Shown piece after piece: positions 1 through 9,496 of a stretch of DNA of 64,000 bases. Every line of letters starts with the position of its first letter. Within the stretch, counting starts at the first letter, position 1. A program made the position numbers and the translations under genes. Source of the DNA: Vibrio sonorensis (GTDB lineage: Bacteria > Pseudomonadota > Gammaproteobacteria > Enterobacterales > Vibrionaceae); NCBI RefSeq assembly GCF_001854765.1, contig NZ_LJJE01000036.1, positions 186,001 through 250,000 of the forward strand, given 5' to 3'. The notes beneath the pieces are model-generated. The model worked only from the letters and a program-made list of their open reading frames with translations. It made no database searches and was not told the origin of the DNA.

Positions 1-31
1 CACACACCTTTAAGCCAGACAATCGGCAGGC

Positions 32-919
32 TTATTCTGATACCAAAAACTGCTGTTTCGTCAAACGAACAGGTGTGACCGGAGAACCGTAGAAACTTAC
101 TGGTTCGGAAAGTGAATCGGCTCCAAACTGAGATAAAATAGCAACCGTGGTATCTCGCGCTTCACTAATGATCTCTTGAGTGATGTTGTTAAACGTATCT
201 TGCAAAGAATGTTTCGCGAGCTGCTTGCCGATACCTAAACCTCGCAAGTGAGTATCAACGGCAAATCGCCCCCAGTGCCAGCCATCTTGTTGTTTCCAAA
301 TCGCGGCAGTTCCGATTAAGTTTTCTCCAACCCGCGCTGCCCACCAAATTGACTCATGCTTGTCACCTAACTCGATCAGTTCAGCGGGAATACCTTGTTC
401 GATGGCAAATGCCTGATTGGCAATTATTTTAGCTTGCTGCAAATAGCTTGGTTTGAGCCTTTCAAAAATGACGTCTTTATAACCGAGCTCTAAGTTGCGT
501 CTTATGGCGCCTATGTTTAGTAAATTGAGTCCAGTGAAGACCTGTTGTATTTGGTCGTTATCGAGCTGGGAAAAAACATGGGAAAAAATCGAATCTGATG
601 ATTGATTCGCCTGTTGTAAGGTGGCTTGACCTTCCGGAAGGAGTAGCACCTCTTTTTGTCTTTTGTCCGATGTACTGGGGTTAACCTGTATCCAACCCTT
701 GTTACTCAATGTCTGAAGCGAGCGACTTAACGCCGCTTTGTCGGCGTTTAATTGACTGCAAAGTTCATTAAATGAAGTGGCACCATTTGTCTCTAAATAG
801 GTCATTAAGTGGGCTTGGGTTAGATTGAGTTGTGACCCAAGGCAGTTGCGGTCTAAGAGGCCTAGCTCTCTTATTAGGTGTCGCAGTTCCTGACGAATTT
901 GATGCTTGGTATTTTGCAT
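32..919 (-). CDS. MarR-type regulator fused to a GNAT acetyltransferase
   Basis: The 295-residue product has a MarR-like winged helix in residues 1 to about 140 (a helix-turn-helix around NELCSQLNADKAALSRSL and a basic wing with SDKRQKEV) and a GNAT domain after about residue 150, with the acetyl-CoA loop RGLGIGKQL near residue 228. Such fusions are known as a MarR/GNAT subfamily; the ligand and target are not evident. It is probably a cytoplasmic self-regulating repressor that also acetylates a small molecule or protein. It lies downstream of the afu genes on the same strand, with 89 bases between afuC and its start and no clear terminator, so weak read-through is possible. It looks full length. 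Confidence 0.85.
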   Translation of the reverse strand: MQNTKHQIRQELRHLIRELGLLDRNCLGSQLNLTQAHLMTYLETNGATSFNELCSQLNADKAALSRSLQTLSNKGWIQVNPSTSDKRQKEVLLLPEGQATLQQANQSSDSIFSHVFSQLDNDQIQQVFTGLNLLNIGAIRRNLELGYKDVIFERLKPSYLQQAKIIANQAFAIEQGIPAELIELGDKHESIWWAARVGENLIGTAAIWKQQDGWHWGRFAVDTHLRGLGIGKQLAKHSLQDTFNNITQEIISEARDTTVAILSQFGADSLSEPVSFYGSPVTPVRLTKQQFLVSE

Positions 920-1008
920 AACAAAGTAGATTTGTTGATAGTATCAACTAAATTGACAGGGATGGCCGATTATATCAAGTAAAACATTCACATTGCGCCT
1001 TGTTTTCG

Positions 1009-2058
1009 TTATCTGGGAAGTAGAAACACGCCTGCGGGGTTAATGGTGAGATAGGCGTATTGGCAGACATTTGGGTCAAATGTGGTTGAGTTGAGGTGCA
1101 GTAGTAACTCTTGTCCAAACCACTTTGCCCTAACCTCGTACATTGCACCCATATAGGTGACATCGACGATCTCACACTGGGTTGTCTCTACTCCCTCTTC
1201 GACTAATTCTATTGCCTCCGGCCTTACTCCGATCAAGTATTTGCCCGAAGTTTTATTTAACACACTTTGCTTTTCAGCTTTAAACCTATAACCGTTTATA
1301 TCTATCATTTCGCCATCATAAACCCCTTTAAAAACGTTAGTTTCTCCCATAAAGTTCGCCATAAATAAGGAGGCCGGTCGTTTGTAGAGCTCTTCGGGTG
1401 TGCCCAATTGCTTAATATCACCGTCCTTCATAACGATAACGCAGTCGGAAACTGCAAAAGCTTCATACTGATCGTGGGTCACATACAGGGAGGTGATGTT
1501 AAATCTTTGCTGTATTTCTCTTATTGTCTCGCGCATGTTGCGCCTTAAATTGCTATCTAGGTTACTCAAGGGTTCATCAAACAGAAGCACCTTAGGCTTT
1601 AGTACTAGGGCTCGTGCCAAGGCGACGCGCTGCTGCTGTCCTCCTGAGATTTGATCAACAAAGCGCTCCTCAAAGCCCTCTAAATCCACCACTTTTAACG
1701 CATTTAATACTCTTTTCTCTATCTCTTCCCTGCTTATTTTTAGCATCTTTAGACCATAAGCTACGTTTTCGAACAGAGACAAGTGGGGGAACAGAGTATG
1801 AGATTGAAACACCATGCCGATGTCTCGGTGTTGAATAGACGTATGGGTAACGTTATCTCCATCTATAAATATCTTTCCGCTGGTCGGCCTTTCCAATCCA
1901 GCAATAAGTCTTAAAATCGTGGTTTTTCCGCACCCCGATGGGCCGAGTAGCGCAGTCATACTGCCTTTCTTGATCGCTAGATCGAGGGAAGGAATAACGG
2001 TTTTTTCATCAAAACGTTTGCAGATGTTTTCCAAAATTACAAAGCTGTCTGATGCCAT
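1009..2058 (-). CDS. afuC: AfuC/FbpC-type ABC transporter ATP-binding protein
   Basis: ATPase subunit of the importer encoded by the next two genes upstream. Walker A GPSGCGKTT at residues 39-47, signature SGGQQQR at about 138-144, Walker B LLFDEP at about 158-163, switch histidine in YVTHDQ, and a C-terminal TOBE-like region of about 110 residues. I start it at the ATG in MASDSFVIL (349 aa), because an AGGAG sits about ten bases upstream; the longer frame from 2124 would overlap the permease gene. The family is usually annotated as ferric-iron transport, but AfuABC homologues move hexose phosphates, which fits the adjacent uhpAB genes. Substrate is inferred. Confidence 0.85.
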   Translation of the reverse strand: MASDSFVILENICKRFDEKTVIPSLDLAIKKGSMTALLGPSGCGKTTILRLIAGLERPTSGKIFIDGDNVTHTSIQHRDIGMVFQSHTLFPHLSLFENVAYGLKMLKISREEIEKRVLNALKVVDLEGFEERFVDQISGGQQQRVALARALVLKPKVLLFDEPLSNLDSNLRRNMRETIREIQQRFNITSLYVTHDQYEAFAVSDCVIVMKDGDIKQLGTPEELYKRPASLFMANFMGETNVFKGVYDGEMIDINGYRFKAEKQSVLNKTSGKYLIGVRPEAIELVEEGVETTQCEIVDVTYMGAMYEVRAKWFGQELLLHLNSTTFDPNVCQYAYLTINPAGVFLLPR

Positions 2059-2077
2059 AGGGAGCGTCTCCTCTGCG

Positions 2078-4159
2078 CTATTGGTGGCTTGGTTGGGTGT
2101 GCCTGATACGCGTTTTCCCAACAAAGAAATCGACTAAAAAAATAATGGTTAACATGATTAGAATGAGGATCGAACCGTACGCTATGGCGATGCCGTATTC
2201 ACCATCCTCTACGCGATTTAAGATATAAGAAGTCGCGACTTTGCTATCGGGTGTAACAAAAAAAATAACAGAGCTGACCGTCGTCATAGAGCGGACAAAA
2301 CTGTAAACCAAGGTAGAAAAAATTACTGGCCGCAATAGCGGGAGAGAGATTTTAGATAAGGTGTTAAACGAGTTAGCCCGCAAACACATAGAGGCTTCAT
2401 CTAAGCCTTTGTCAACTTGACTCAAACTAGCAATACCTGCTCGTATTCCGATGGGAACACTGCGAACAATCATAGAAATCACTATGATTGCGGTAGTACC
2501 AACCAGATAAAAAGGAGCGCCATTAAAGGCTAAAATAAAAGAAACGCCAGTCATGGTACCGGGTATGGCAAAACAGATTAAGCTAGCAAATTCGATTACC
2601 TTTTTGCCATAAAACTGCTGGCGAACAACGAGGTAGGCAATCAAAATACCGACTAATGTCGTTAAGGGCGCCGCTATGCTGGCATAGGAAATAGAAGATA
2701 TAAGAGACGGCCAAGCCCCCTGATTAAAATTGGGACCAAAAAGGTATTGGTAATTGTCCAGCGTTAAGCGGTAATCCACTCCCCAATTGACGGTGAAACT
2801 ACCATATAGAATGTTGCCGTAAAGCAGTAAGTTAAATACTACCCACACAAAGAGAAAAACCGTCACAAATAAGCGGATTGAGGCGGGTAGAGTTCTCACT
2901 TTACCTCGCGTGGTTTGCGTGGAAATCGTTACATAAGACCGCTTTCCAATCCAAAAGTATTGCACCATAAAAACGGTTAACGTGAAGATAAGCAGTATAC
3001 TGCCAAGGGTACTGGCCGCTTTGGTGTCTAGTTGAGAGCCGACCATATAAAAATAGATCTGCGTCGATAGCACATCAAAGCCACCCCCTAAAACGAGAGG
3101 GTTAGTAAAGTCGGCCAGTGAATGCACAAAAACAATAAGGAAGCTGTTGGCAATCGCAGGTTTTAAAAGTGGTAGCACTAAATAGAACAAGGTTTGATAG
3201 CGACTGGACCGCAGTGTTTTTGATACCTCTTCCTGCGATGGATCTAATGACCTAATTGCCCCATCCAAAATCATAAATGAGATAGGAGAGAAGGCGAGGA
3301 CTTGGGCTATCCAGATACCGGGTAAACCATACAACCAATTGGTTTGCACAAGACCCAAGTGTTCCACCATAAATTCGGTGATGTAGCTGGAGCGACCTAG
3401 CATTAGGCTTACTCCTAACCCAACAATAAACGGCGGCGTAACAATCGGTAAGATAGAAAATGCTCTGGCAAAAAATGCACTGTGTTTCGCTACCCGTGTG
3501 CTGTAAAAGGCTAGCAGGAGTCCAAACAGTGTACTGCCTAATGAGACTGAGGTTCCAAGAAGCATTGAGTTGTAGATAACGCGTAAGATCTGAACGTTAC
3601 CCAAGGTGTCCCAGACAGAACCCGAAGCGTTATCACCATTAGTTCCAACAAATGCAGGCATCAAAATGGCGATACTTGGATAAACAACAAAGGTGGTGAT
3701 GAGTAGGGCAGTGGTGAGTAGCGAGCCTATGATAAATACATCGCCCCCTAAGAACTTCAATCTAGAAAGCCCCAAGGTGATGACAGCGCTAAGCGCCAGA
3801 AATAGCACAATAACGCCATACCCTAGACTGTTCTCTGTATACCAAGATGTCATCACGACAATCACCAAACAACCGACGCTGTAGGTAATATCAAAGATGT
3901 GGCGGCTGCGAGCCTGTTGCCCTTTTGGTTTTAATGGGCGGATAAGTAAGCCTAGTGGCAAGGCGAACCACAACCAAGAGATATTGACCGAAGTCCATCC
4001 CAGCGCATTGTGAAACTCGTCTTTGGTCGCACCGAAAAAACCGTAATCCAAAGCGAATGCTGGCAGTTGAAAAAAAGAAATCAATAGACAAGTCAGCCAG
4101 TAAAAAACGGGGTCAATGTGTCTGGTCTTGGCTGAGCAGTGCTGAGAGTGTTGAAGCAT
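2078..4159 (-). CDS. afuB: AfuB/FbpB-type ABC transporter permease, two-domain
   Basis: A 693-residue polytopic membrane protein with about a dozen hydrophobic segments and two binding-protein-dependent permease halves, one near residues 190-400 and one near 480-690. EAA-like loops are visible as SLDPSQEEVSKTLRSSR in the first half and LSQVDKGLDEASMCLRANS in the second. A single chain with both halves is typical of FbpB/AfuB. It sits between afuA and afuC in one minus-strand operon, with 19 bases to afuC. It would form the inner-membrane channel for the substrate delivered by AfuA. Substrate specificity cannot be read from the permease. Confidence 0.85.
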   Translation of the reverse strand: MLQHSQHCSAKTRHIDPVFYWLTCLLISFFQLPAFALDYGFFGATKDEFHNALGWTSVNISWLWFALPLGLLIRPLKPKGQQARSRHIFDITYSVGCLVIVVMTSWYTENSLGYGVIVLFLALSAVITLGLSRLKFLGGDVFIIGSLLTTALLITTFVVYPSIAILMPAFVGTNGDNASGSVWDTLGNVQILRVIYNSMLLGTSVSLGSTLFGLLLAFYSTRVAKHSAFFARAFSILPIVTPPFIVGLGVSLMLGRSSYITEFMVEHLGLVQTNWLYGLPGIWIAQVLAFSPISFMILDGAIRSLDPSQEEVSKTLRSSRYQTLFYLVLPLLKPAIANSFLIVFVHSLADFTNPLVLGGGFDVLSTQIYFYMVGSQLDTKAASTLGSILLIFTLTVFMVQYFWIGKRSYVTISTQTTRGKVRTLPASIRLFVTVFLFVWVVFNLLLYGNILYGSFTVNWGVDYRLTLDNYQYLFGPNFNQGAWPSLISSISYASIAAPLTTLVGILIAYLVVRQQFYGKKVIEFASLICFAIPGTMTGVSFILAFNGAPFYLVGTTAIIVISMIVRSVPIGIRAGIASLSQVDKGLDEASMCLRANSFNTLSKISLPLLRPVIFSTLVYSFVRSMTTVSSVIFFVTPDSKVATSYILNRVEDGEYGIAIAYGSILILIMLTIIFLVDFFVGKTRIRHTQPSHQ

Positions 4160-4255
4160 ATTGGCACCAAAGGTTGAAGCAGTTGCAAAAGCCTGAATTG
4201 AGGCAAAAGGGCGATTTGCTTTGATTGCTTATCTATCCATGTTAAGCCAGTGTTC

Positions 4256-5293
4256 TTAGCGCTGTGCTTGGCTCATTTTTATCGTGTTGACCCACTTGGT
4301 TATAAGGCGCTTGCGCTCTTTTGTTGAACCGAAGATCTGCATATCGTAATCGACAAGGTTAATTTTTTCGGGGTCATAGGCTTTGGGCGATTGCTGAGCG
4401 TTAACATTGGTTAGCGTTTGAAATGTGTTTCCCAGTTTCCAAATGTTTTCTTGTCCCTGTTTAGACAGAACGTAGTCGACAAACTTCTTCGCATTTTCAA
4501 TATTGCGAGCGCCCTTAATAATGCTGACACCGCCAATTTCATAGCCAGTACCTTCACAAGGCAGAACCAACTCCAGTTGAGCCCCTTTGCTCTGTTCGAG
4601 TACGTAATCGTGCAGAAAGCCAATACCAACAGTGATGTCACCTCGGGCGAGATTTCGTGATGGGGTGAAACCCGATTTGGTGTACTGAGATATATTCCTG
4701 TCCAACTCCTTTAGGTATTCAAACGCTTGCTCTTCTCCCCACAACTGAATGAAAGTGGTTAGCGCAGTGTAGGCGGTGCCGGAGCTTTGGGTATCTGCGA
4801 TTTGGATTTCGTCTCGGAGTGCGGGTTTAGTTAAATCTTTCCAGCACAAAGGTGTGTCGAGTTGCTTCTCTTCTAACCTTTGCTTGTTGATGCCAAAGCC
4901 CAAAATACCTATGTAGATTGCACTAGAGTAATGGCCTTTCCGCCTAGCGGGGTCTTTGAATTTTTCTTGAATATGAACGAGTTCAGGGGAGCGATAGGAC
5001 ATGAGTAACCCCATTTCTCCCGCTTGTGAGTGAGGGTCGAAAGTGCCGCCATACCAGATATCAGCGCGGGGATTTTTCTTCTCAGCGTCTATCTTCGCCA
5101 AAGTACTGCCAGTGCTTAAGCGAATAAAAGAGACATCGACCTGATATTTTTGCGCAAAGGTACGGGTTGTAGACTCACAGAGGGCATTGGTGGCACTGCA
5201 ATAAACGGTAAGCCGATCTTGTGCGAATGTGCATAAGCTTAGAAGTGGCGTGAGCAGAATACTGGTATTGAGTAACGCGCGAGGGATTTTCAT
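4256..5293 (-). CDS. afuA: AfuA-type periplasmic substrate-binding protein
   Basis: A 345-residue exported binding protein with a signal peptide of about 24 residues (cleavage after CTFA likely), then the LTVYCSATN start typical of the FbpA/AfuA fold. The tandem tyrosines that hold ferric iron in FbpA are absent. Instead there is an HD pair in GIGFLHDY followed by an acidic residue in PCEGTGYE; from memory, AfuA uses a His-Asp pair and a Glu to hold sugar hydroxyls. AfuA of Actinobacillus and Citrobacter binds glucose-6-phosphate and related sugar phosphates. With UhpA/UhpB encoded just upstream, sugar-phosphate capture is the best inference; iron is the older, less likely label. A long structured leader precedes it. 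Confidence 0.8.
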   Translation of the reverse strand: MKIPRALLNTSILLTPLLSLCTFAQDRLTVYCSATNALCESTTRTFAQKYQVDVSFIRLSTGSTLAKIDAEKKNPRADIWYGGTFDPHSQAGEMGLLMSYRSPELVHIQEKFKDPARRKGHYSSAIYIGILGFGINKQRLEEKQLDTPLCWKDLTKPALRDEIQIADTQSSGTAYTALTTFIQLWGEEQAFEYLKELDRNISQYTKSGFTPSRNLARGDITVGIGFLHDYVLEQSKGAQLELVLPCEGTGYEIGGVSIIKGARNIENAKKFVDYVLSKQGQENIWKLGNTFQTLTNVNAQQSPKAYDPEKINLVDYDMQIFGSTKERKRLITKWVNTIKMSQAQR

Positions 5294-5391
5294 TTTGGTT
5301 TCTCCAAGGATTCAATGCATAACTCACTGACATTGGAAAAACTAAACCCAGTTTCCAACCAAATACGGCAGAAAAAACACAGTTAGTGAGT

Positions 5392-5475
5392 AAAAAAATG
5401 CCCCAGTTAAATGCTGGCTACTAATCCAGTAGGCGCTTAGATCCCCCAATCTAAACGGGACTACTTGTTAGCCAG
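5392..5475 (-). promoter_or_regulatory. Candidate structured leader RNA upstream of afuA
   Basis: Three nested perfect helices fold 5414-5475: an outer 7-bp stem (5414-5420 with 5469-5475), a 5-bp stem (5428-5432 with 5461-5465) and a 6-bp stem (5437-5442 with 5449-5454), closing a loop that reads TGGGGG on the minus strand. Internal loops lie between them. Read toward afuA, the 3' arm of the outer stem overlaps a short alternative hairpin (CCAG/CTGG, 5403-5417) that runs straight into seven T residues (5398-5392). That overlap resembles an aptamer competing with a terminator, although the terminator stem is short. I do not recognise the motif as a known riboswitch class. It could instead be an operator array for UhpA. 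Confidence 0.45.
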
Positions 5476-5687
5476 ACATATAACATAGGGCGGCCATCCC
5501 TAACTTCGCGGTAATTGCATCGACGATTATCGAAGCAAGGCTAAACGCACCATGCAGCGCGACTCTGTGTACTTGTTTTAGCTTTTTATTTCATCCTTCA
5601 CTCTTTGATACTTAATGCATATTGTGTTGACTTGAAGTGAGTGTAATACCGAGAAAAATTAAATAAATGAGATAGATTTGTAATCTG

Positions 5688-7300
5688 TTAGGAAAAATTC
5701 TTAGATAGCAGGGGAGCTTTGTTTTTTTGGGGCAAGCTAACGAAAACTCGTGTTCCATTGCTGCTGCTCGCGACATAAAAATGACCACCTAGTGCAGAAA
5801 CGCGCTCTTCGATCCCAGTGAGCCCATGACCTCGGCTTCGCCAAACTTCAGGTAGACCAATGCCGTTATCACATACTTCTAAGCGAAACATGTCGTCATA
5901 GATCAGGTCCAAGCTGATTTCATTGGCTTGGGAGTGCTTGCAGACATTATTGAGTAGCTCTTGAATGATTCGATAAAGAATAGAACGAGTTGTATCGTCG
6001 AGACTATTGGCAACCAAGTTGAAATTTAACCTAAAAACAATATCTCGCTCGTTGAAACCGAGTTCTCTTGCCAATTGTTGCACCGCGTGTTGCAGGCCCA
6101 TAGTGTCTAGCGCAGGTGGTCGAAGTTGATTGAGAATATTGCGCGTAGAAGAGTGTATTTGCATGGCAAGCTGGTTAGTGGTTTCAGCGATGTTTTGCAA
6201 CGACTTTTCAGGGGCGAGCTTTTTTACCAGCATAGATTGAATCTGAATGGCGGTAATGTTTTGTCCTATCTGATCATGTAACTCTCTGGCTATATCTCTT
6301 CTAGTCGACTCTTCGATATGAATCAATTGACTCACCAGTTCCTGCTTGTCTTTTAATTCACGCTCTAGCCGAGAGTTTGTTTTATACAAGCTTGTCGCAA
6401 GTAGGTGTTGACGGCTGATGATGATTCCTAAAAGCAAACCAACCGTTGCTTGTATCGAAATGAAAAGATGCAAATCAAGTGTGCTATCGAACGAGTGGGT
6501 TAGGTGGTGAATAGCGGTGAAAATGACTCCGTTGACCGTGTTGGCAAGTACTGCCCCTCGCCAACCAAACTGATAGGCGAGATAGAGGTTGGGAAGTAAG
6601 AAAATGAGCATCGCAATAGATTCTATATGTATGCGAAAAAAGAGCTCGGCCAATAAACTGATAGCGAATAAGAGAGTGCAAAAAACGCAGGGGTACAAGC
6701 TTGGTTTTCCTTTTTGACGCCAGTGGGGCGCTGTTTTTTGAACCCCCTTATTCCTTAGCAAAAGATCATAAAGGAGAAAGAGAAATGGGGTGAGTAACAG
6801 ACCGCTGGCAAGTGCGGATAAAAAAGCGTTTGCGGCATAAATCCAAGGCAAGTTAAATGGCTTTATCCATAGTGAGACACCTATTGCGCAAACAGCGCTA
6901 TAGGTGAAACACAAGGCAGTGATGACGAACAATTTTTGCCAATACGTCGAGCTTGACGCCAGATAGAGCTGAAAAGGTGGCAGAGTAAAAAAGCGTAAAC
7001 AGTCGCGAGTATCAGCCAATACTGGTAAATCTTTGCGTCTAGAGTTAACAGGGTTAAACACAGTAGTACACACTCCAGAAGCGCAAACACAAGACTTGTC
7101 TTTTGGGGAGCTAAAAGTAAAACAATCAGCCTTAAACCGGTTGGGAGTAACAGCGCGGATAACAGAGTATCGGCATTAAAGTAGTGGCTAATAAACCACA
7201 AACACCAAATACTCAAAAAGTAGGTCGCTGCAGTAAAAGTCCGTTTAGTGTTTGATCTGATATGGGAAAAGGCAGAGATCAGCCACGAAAAGTCGCTCAT
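5688..7300 (-). CDS. uhpB: UhpB-like sensor histidine kinase, interrupted by a one-base frameshift
   Basis: Membrane histidine kinase of the UhpB/NarL-partner class. The N-terminal part, read from the ATG at 7300, is a MASE1-like multi-spanning region; the rest (TM segments, then the HisKA_3 box RRDIARELHDQIGQNITAI and HATPase motifs NNVCKHS, CDNGIGLP, GHGLTGIEERV) continues in another frame to 5688. The frames meet near six A residues at 6987-6992; adding one base there joins YAFF to TLPPFQLYL, which aligns with the equivalent UhpB region, and gives 537 residues. The start overlaps the uhpA stop by four bases. It would phosphorylate UhpA. A sequencing undercall is more likely than true loss. 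Confidence 0.8.
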
Positions 7301-7938
7301 AGTTGCTGATCTTCCTCGTCGAGCAGTTTGTTGGCTATTGCAAATCGTATAAGGTCGACGTTGTTGGACAAACCGAGCTTGTTGAGAATATTTGCTCGGT
7401 GAACGTGAATGGTTTTGTGGCTAACAAATAGCTGATTCGCGATCAGTTTGGCATCCATGCCTTTGGTGAGTAAGGCAAAGATCTCCCTTTCCCTTTTCGT
7501 CAGTTCTGCAATGGCGTTGGGGGTTGTAGAGGCATTACTCAAGTTGATAAGGGCATCGGTACAAAGGTAGCGCTCACCTTTGGCTACCGTGTGTATGGCG
7601 GTGACCAACTCTTTAGGACCGCATCGTTTAGACAAGTAGCCGTAAGCCCCCGCTTCAATCGCTTTACTAACAAAGGAAGCGGAATCGTAGATACTCAGAA
7701 TGATGGCTTTAAAGTCAGGGTGTTTCATTCGCAGCTTTTCAAGTAGCTCCAAACCATTGCCATCCGGCATTGCGATATCAATAACGGCGACATCCACTTT
7801 TGTTTTTGAAAGGGCGTAGTAGGCTTGTTTGGCATTGTCGTACTCGCCGTGGACAATAATTCCTTTTTCTGTCGAGAGAAGCTGGGCGAATCCGGAGCGA
7901 ACCATAGTGTGGTCATCGACGAGTGCGACAGTGATCAT
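7297..7938 (-). CDS. uhpA: UhpA-like response regulator
   Basis: NarL/FixJ-type regulator of 213 residues: receiver domain 1 to about 120 with acidic pair DD at 8-9, phosphoacceptor Asp54 in VIDIAMPDG and the conserved Lys in LSKRCG; LuxR-type helix-turn-helix at about 145-200 (LTKREREIFALLTKGMDAKLIA). A good ribosome site (AGAGGA) precedes the ATG. It overlaps uhpB by four bases, so the two are translationally coupled. In the Uhp system UhpA activates sugar-phosphate transport genes; here the obvious target is afuABC, which begins after a 394-base leader downstream of uhpB. No uhpC-like sensor-transporter is encoded nearby. Confidence 0.85.
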   Translation of the reverse strand: MITVALVDDHTMVRSGFAQLLSTEKGIIVHGEYDNAKQAYYALSKTKVDVAVIDIAMPDGNGLELLEKLRMKHPDFKAIILSIYDSASFVSKAIEAGAYGYLSKRCGPKELVTAIHTVAKGERYLCTDALINLSNASTTPNAIAELTKREREIFALLTKGMDAKLIANQLFVSHKTIHVHRANILNKLGLSNNVDLIRFAIANKLLDEEDQQL

Positions 7939-8311
7939 TGCAAGTCCTCTGGAATGGTTACCTTTTCAATGTTTGTGAGGTCAAAATCTTATAAGTAGTG
8001 ATTATAAATTGCCGCGGATCCGAGTGTCGGTGGCAAAGCATCGTTTTTGGTATCAACAGCACGTTGCATAAGTTGGACTTTTAGGGGTGAAAAATGTGCT
8101 TCAATGTTGTAACTTTATGTTTTTATTGATTTAAGTTTCAGTAACTAATGGCTTAACGCAACTTAGGTTTTATCTTAGGCGAAATTATATCGAAACTTTG
8201 AAGTAAGTCGTATGTTGTTGACTTATCAGTAATCTTAGTTGCACAAAAGCTTGATAAGTAAAAACTGGCATTGTATCAAATGCATGTATCCGCTCATTTA
8301 AGGAGTCGATT
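7939..8311. other. Divergent intergenic region between uhpA and the O-acetyltransferase
   Basis: About 370 bases without a plausible gene. The only clear structure is an 8-bp inverted repeat, ACTTATCA at 8221-8228 and TGATAAGT at 8252-8259, about 50 bases before the O-acetyltransferase start, which could be an operator or an early hairpin. The remainder is AT-rich and should hold the two divergent promoters. Confidence 0.4.
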
Positions 8312-8923
8312 ATGAGCCAATCGCTTAGCGATTTTGAAGTCCGAATTCCGATTAATAAAAAACTTGTTGAAACGCAGAGAGAAGTCAGAGAAAAACTCTA
8401 CGACTACAACCATTCCCGACCTTCAGAAATGGAAAAGCGAAAGTCCCTCTTAGACGACATATTAGGGACTAACAAGGGGGTAAATATCTTTCCTCCCTTC
8501 TACTGCGATATGGGTAAAAACATTCACTTTAAGCTGGGTGGATTCCTCAATGTCGATGTGAAAATTTTGGATATTGCGCCTGTTAACATTGGCGAGTACG
8601 TGCAAATTGGGCCTGGGGCTATCTTAACCACGGTAGGCCATCCTTTAGATATGGCTGAACGATGTTTGCCAGAAGCGGCTGGAAACTCGATTAACATTGG
8701 TGACAATGTGTGGATTGGGGCAGGTGCTATCGTATTGGGAGGTGTCTCGATTGGGGACAGAAGCGTGATTGGTGCCGGTGCGGTTGTGACAAAAGACATT
8801 CCCGCCGACAGCGTCGCCGTGGGCAATCCTGCCAAAGTGATAAAAACCATTGAGCACAACCCTATGCCGACGGATGAAGAGTTAGATGAGATTTGGGCAG
8901 AGTTTGAAAGTATTACGCCCTAG
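8312..8923 (+). CDS. Sugar O-acetyltransferase, LacA/Maa family
   Basis: A 203-residue hexapeptide-repeat acyltransferase. Residues 1-60 carry the Maa/LacA helical cap ([17 protein letters not shown]), followed by a left-handed beta-helix whose repeats read [46 protein letters not shown] and the usual ending [10 protein letters not shown]. The active-site histidine is probably the one in TVGHPLD. It transfers acetyl from acetyl-CoA to a sugar such as maltose or a galactoside, forming a trimer in the cytoplasm. The ribosome site AAGGAG precedes the ATG. Its stop codon shares the tetranucleotide CTAG (8920-8923) with the stop of the convergent gene. It might detoxify sugars that accumulate during hexose-phosphate uptake, but that link is only positional. 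Confidence 0.88.
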   Translation: MSQSLSDFEVRIPINKKLVETQREVREKLYDYNHSRPSEMEKRKSLLDDILGTNKGVNIFPPFYCDMGKNIHFKLGGFLNVDVKILDIAPVNIGEYVQIGPGAILTTVGHPLDMAERCLPEAAGNSINIGDNVWIGAGAIVLGGVSIGDRSVIGAGAVVTKDIPADSVAVGNPAKVIKTIEHNPMPTDEELDEIWAEFESITP

Positions 8924-9405
8924 CGAGCTATCTTCCGTTTATTGATCCTTGAGCCAAGTTGAATACCCGCCGCGTCAAAGCGCAATGTCACTTGGCTTTT
9001 ATCTCCCAGATACCACTCTTTTGGCATTGAGTTCTCTAAACCTAGGATCTTAATTTTCTGTTGCTCTTCTTTAGTGATAGCCACGTATTGTAACAGGGAG
9101 TCGAGTACGCGTTCCAAGCGCGAGTAGGAGAGAGCTTCGTCGCGATAGTGACGTTTGATTTCTCCAACTACGGACTCTAAAGGAATAAGAGGCTCAATTA
9201 GCAAGCCGTCTTTTGGGCAACCTTGAGCCTTAATTGAACGGGGCGCTTTGTTGCGCGCTTCCTGCCAATCTGGCTTGCCTTTACGAGTGACAAAGTCCTC
9301 TCTAAAGCAGACGTAACTAAACAAAAATCGTTCGAGCATCGCCCATCGCTCGCCTTCAATTTCTAGCCAAATGTGTTGCAGTTCGCGCTCTTTATCCGTT
9401 GTCAT
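8920..9405 (-). CDS. Conserved hypothetical protein, 161 aa
   Basis: I do not recognise a family. The product is soluble, rich in charged and aromatic residues, without signal peptide or membrane segment. It begins with a helical region ([24 protein letters not shown]) and ends in a basic tail ([10 protein letters not shown]). It converges on the O-acetyltransferase gene and overlaps it by the stop codons, which supports both frames as real. The gene upstream on the same strand (HIT protein) is 91 bases away. Confidence 0.6.
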   Translation of the reverse strand: MTTDKERELQHIWLEIEGERWAMLERFLFSYVCFREDFVTRKGKPDWQEARNKAPRSIKAQGCPKDGLLIEPLIPLESVVGEIKRHYRDEALSYSRLERVLDSLLQYVAITKEEQQKIKILGLENSMPKEWYLGDKSQVTLRFDAAGIQLGSRINKRKIAR

Positions 9406-9496
9406 ACCATCGCCGTTTTAGATCCGAAGTGAATGGTGAATCGTCACACCCACTGATGATGACATTGTATGGTATCCCAATATGGGTTCAAACTTA

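Noticed and set aside
1009..5293. Ferric-iron transporter (FbpABC)
   Set aside because: The binding protein lacks the paired tyrosines of FbpA and sits next to uhpAB; no Fur box was seen upstream.
5414..5475. Integron attC site
   Set aside because: TAACAAG next to a palindrome is reminiscent of attC, but there is no GTTRRRY core at the other end, no cassette gene and no second copy.
6881..7073. Two separate kinase-region proteins
   Set aside because: Both pieces align with consecutive parts of UhpB and overlap at a homopolymer; one interrupted gene is the simpler reading.
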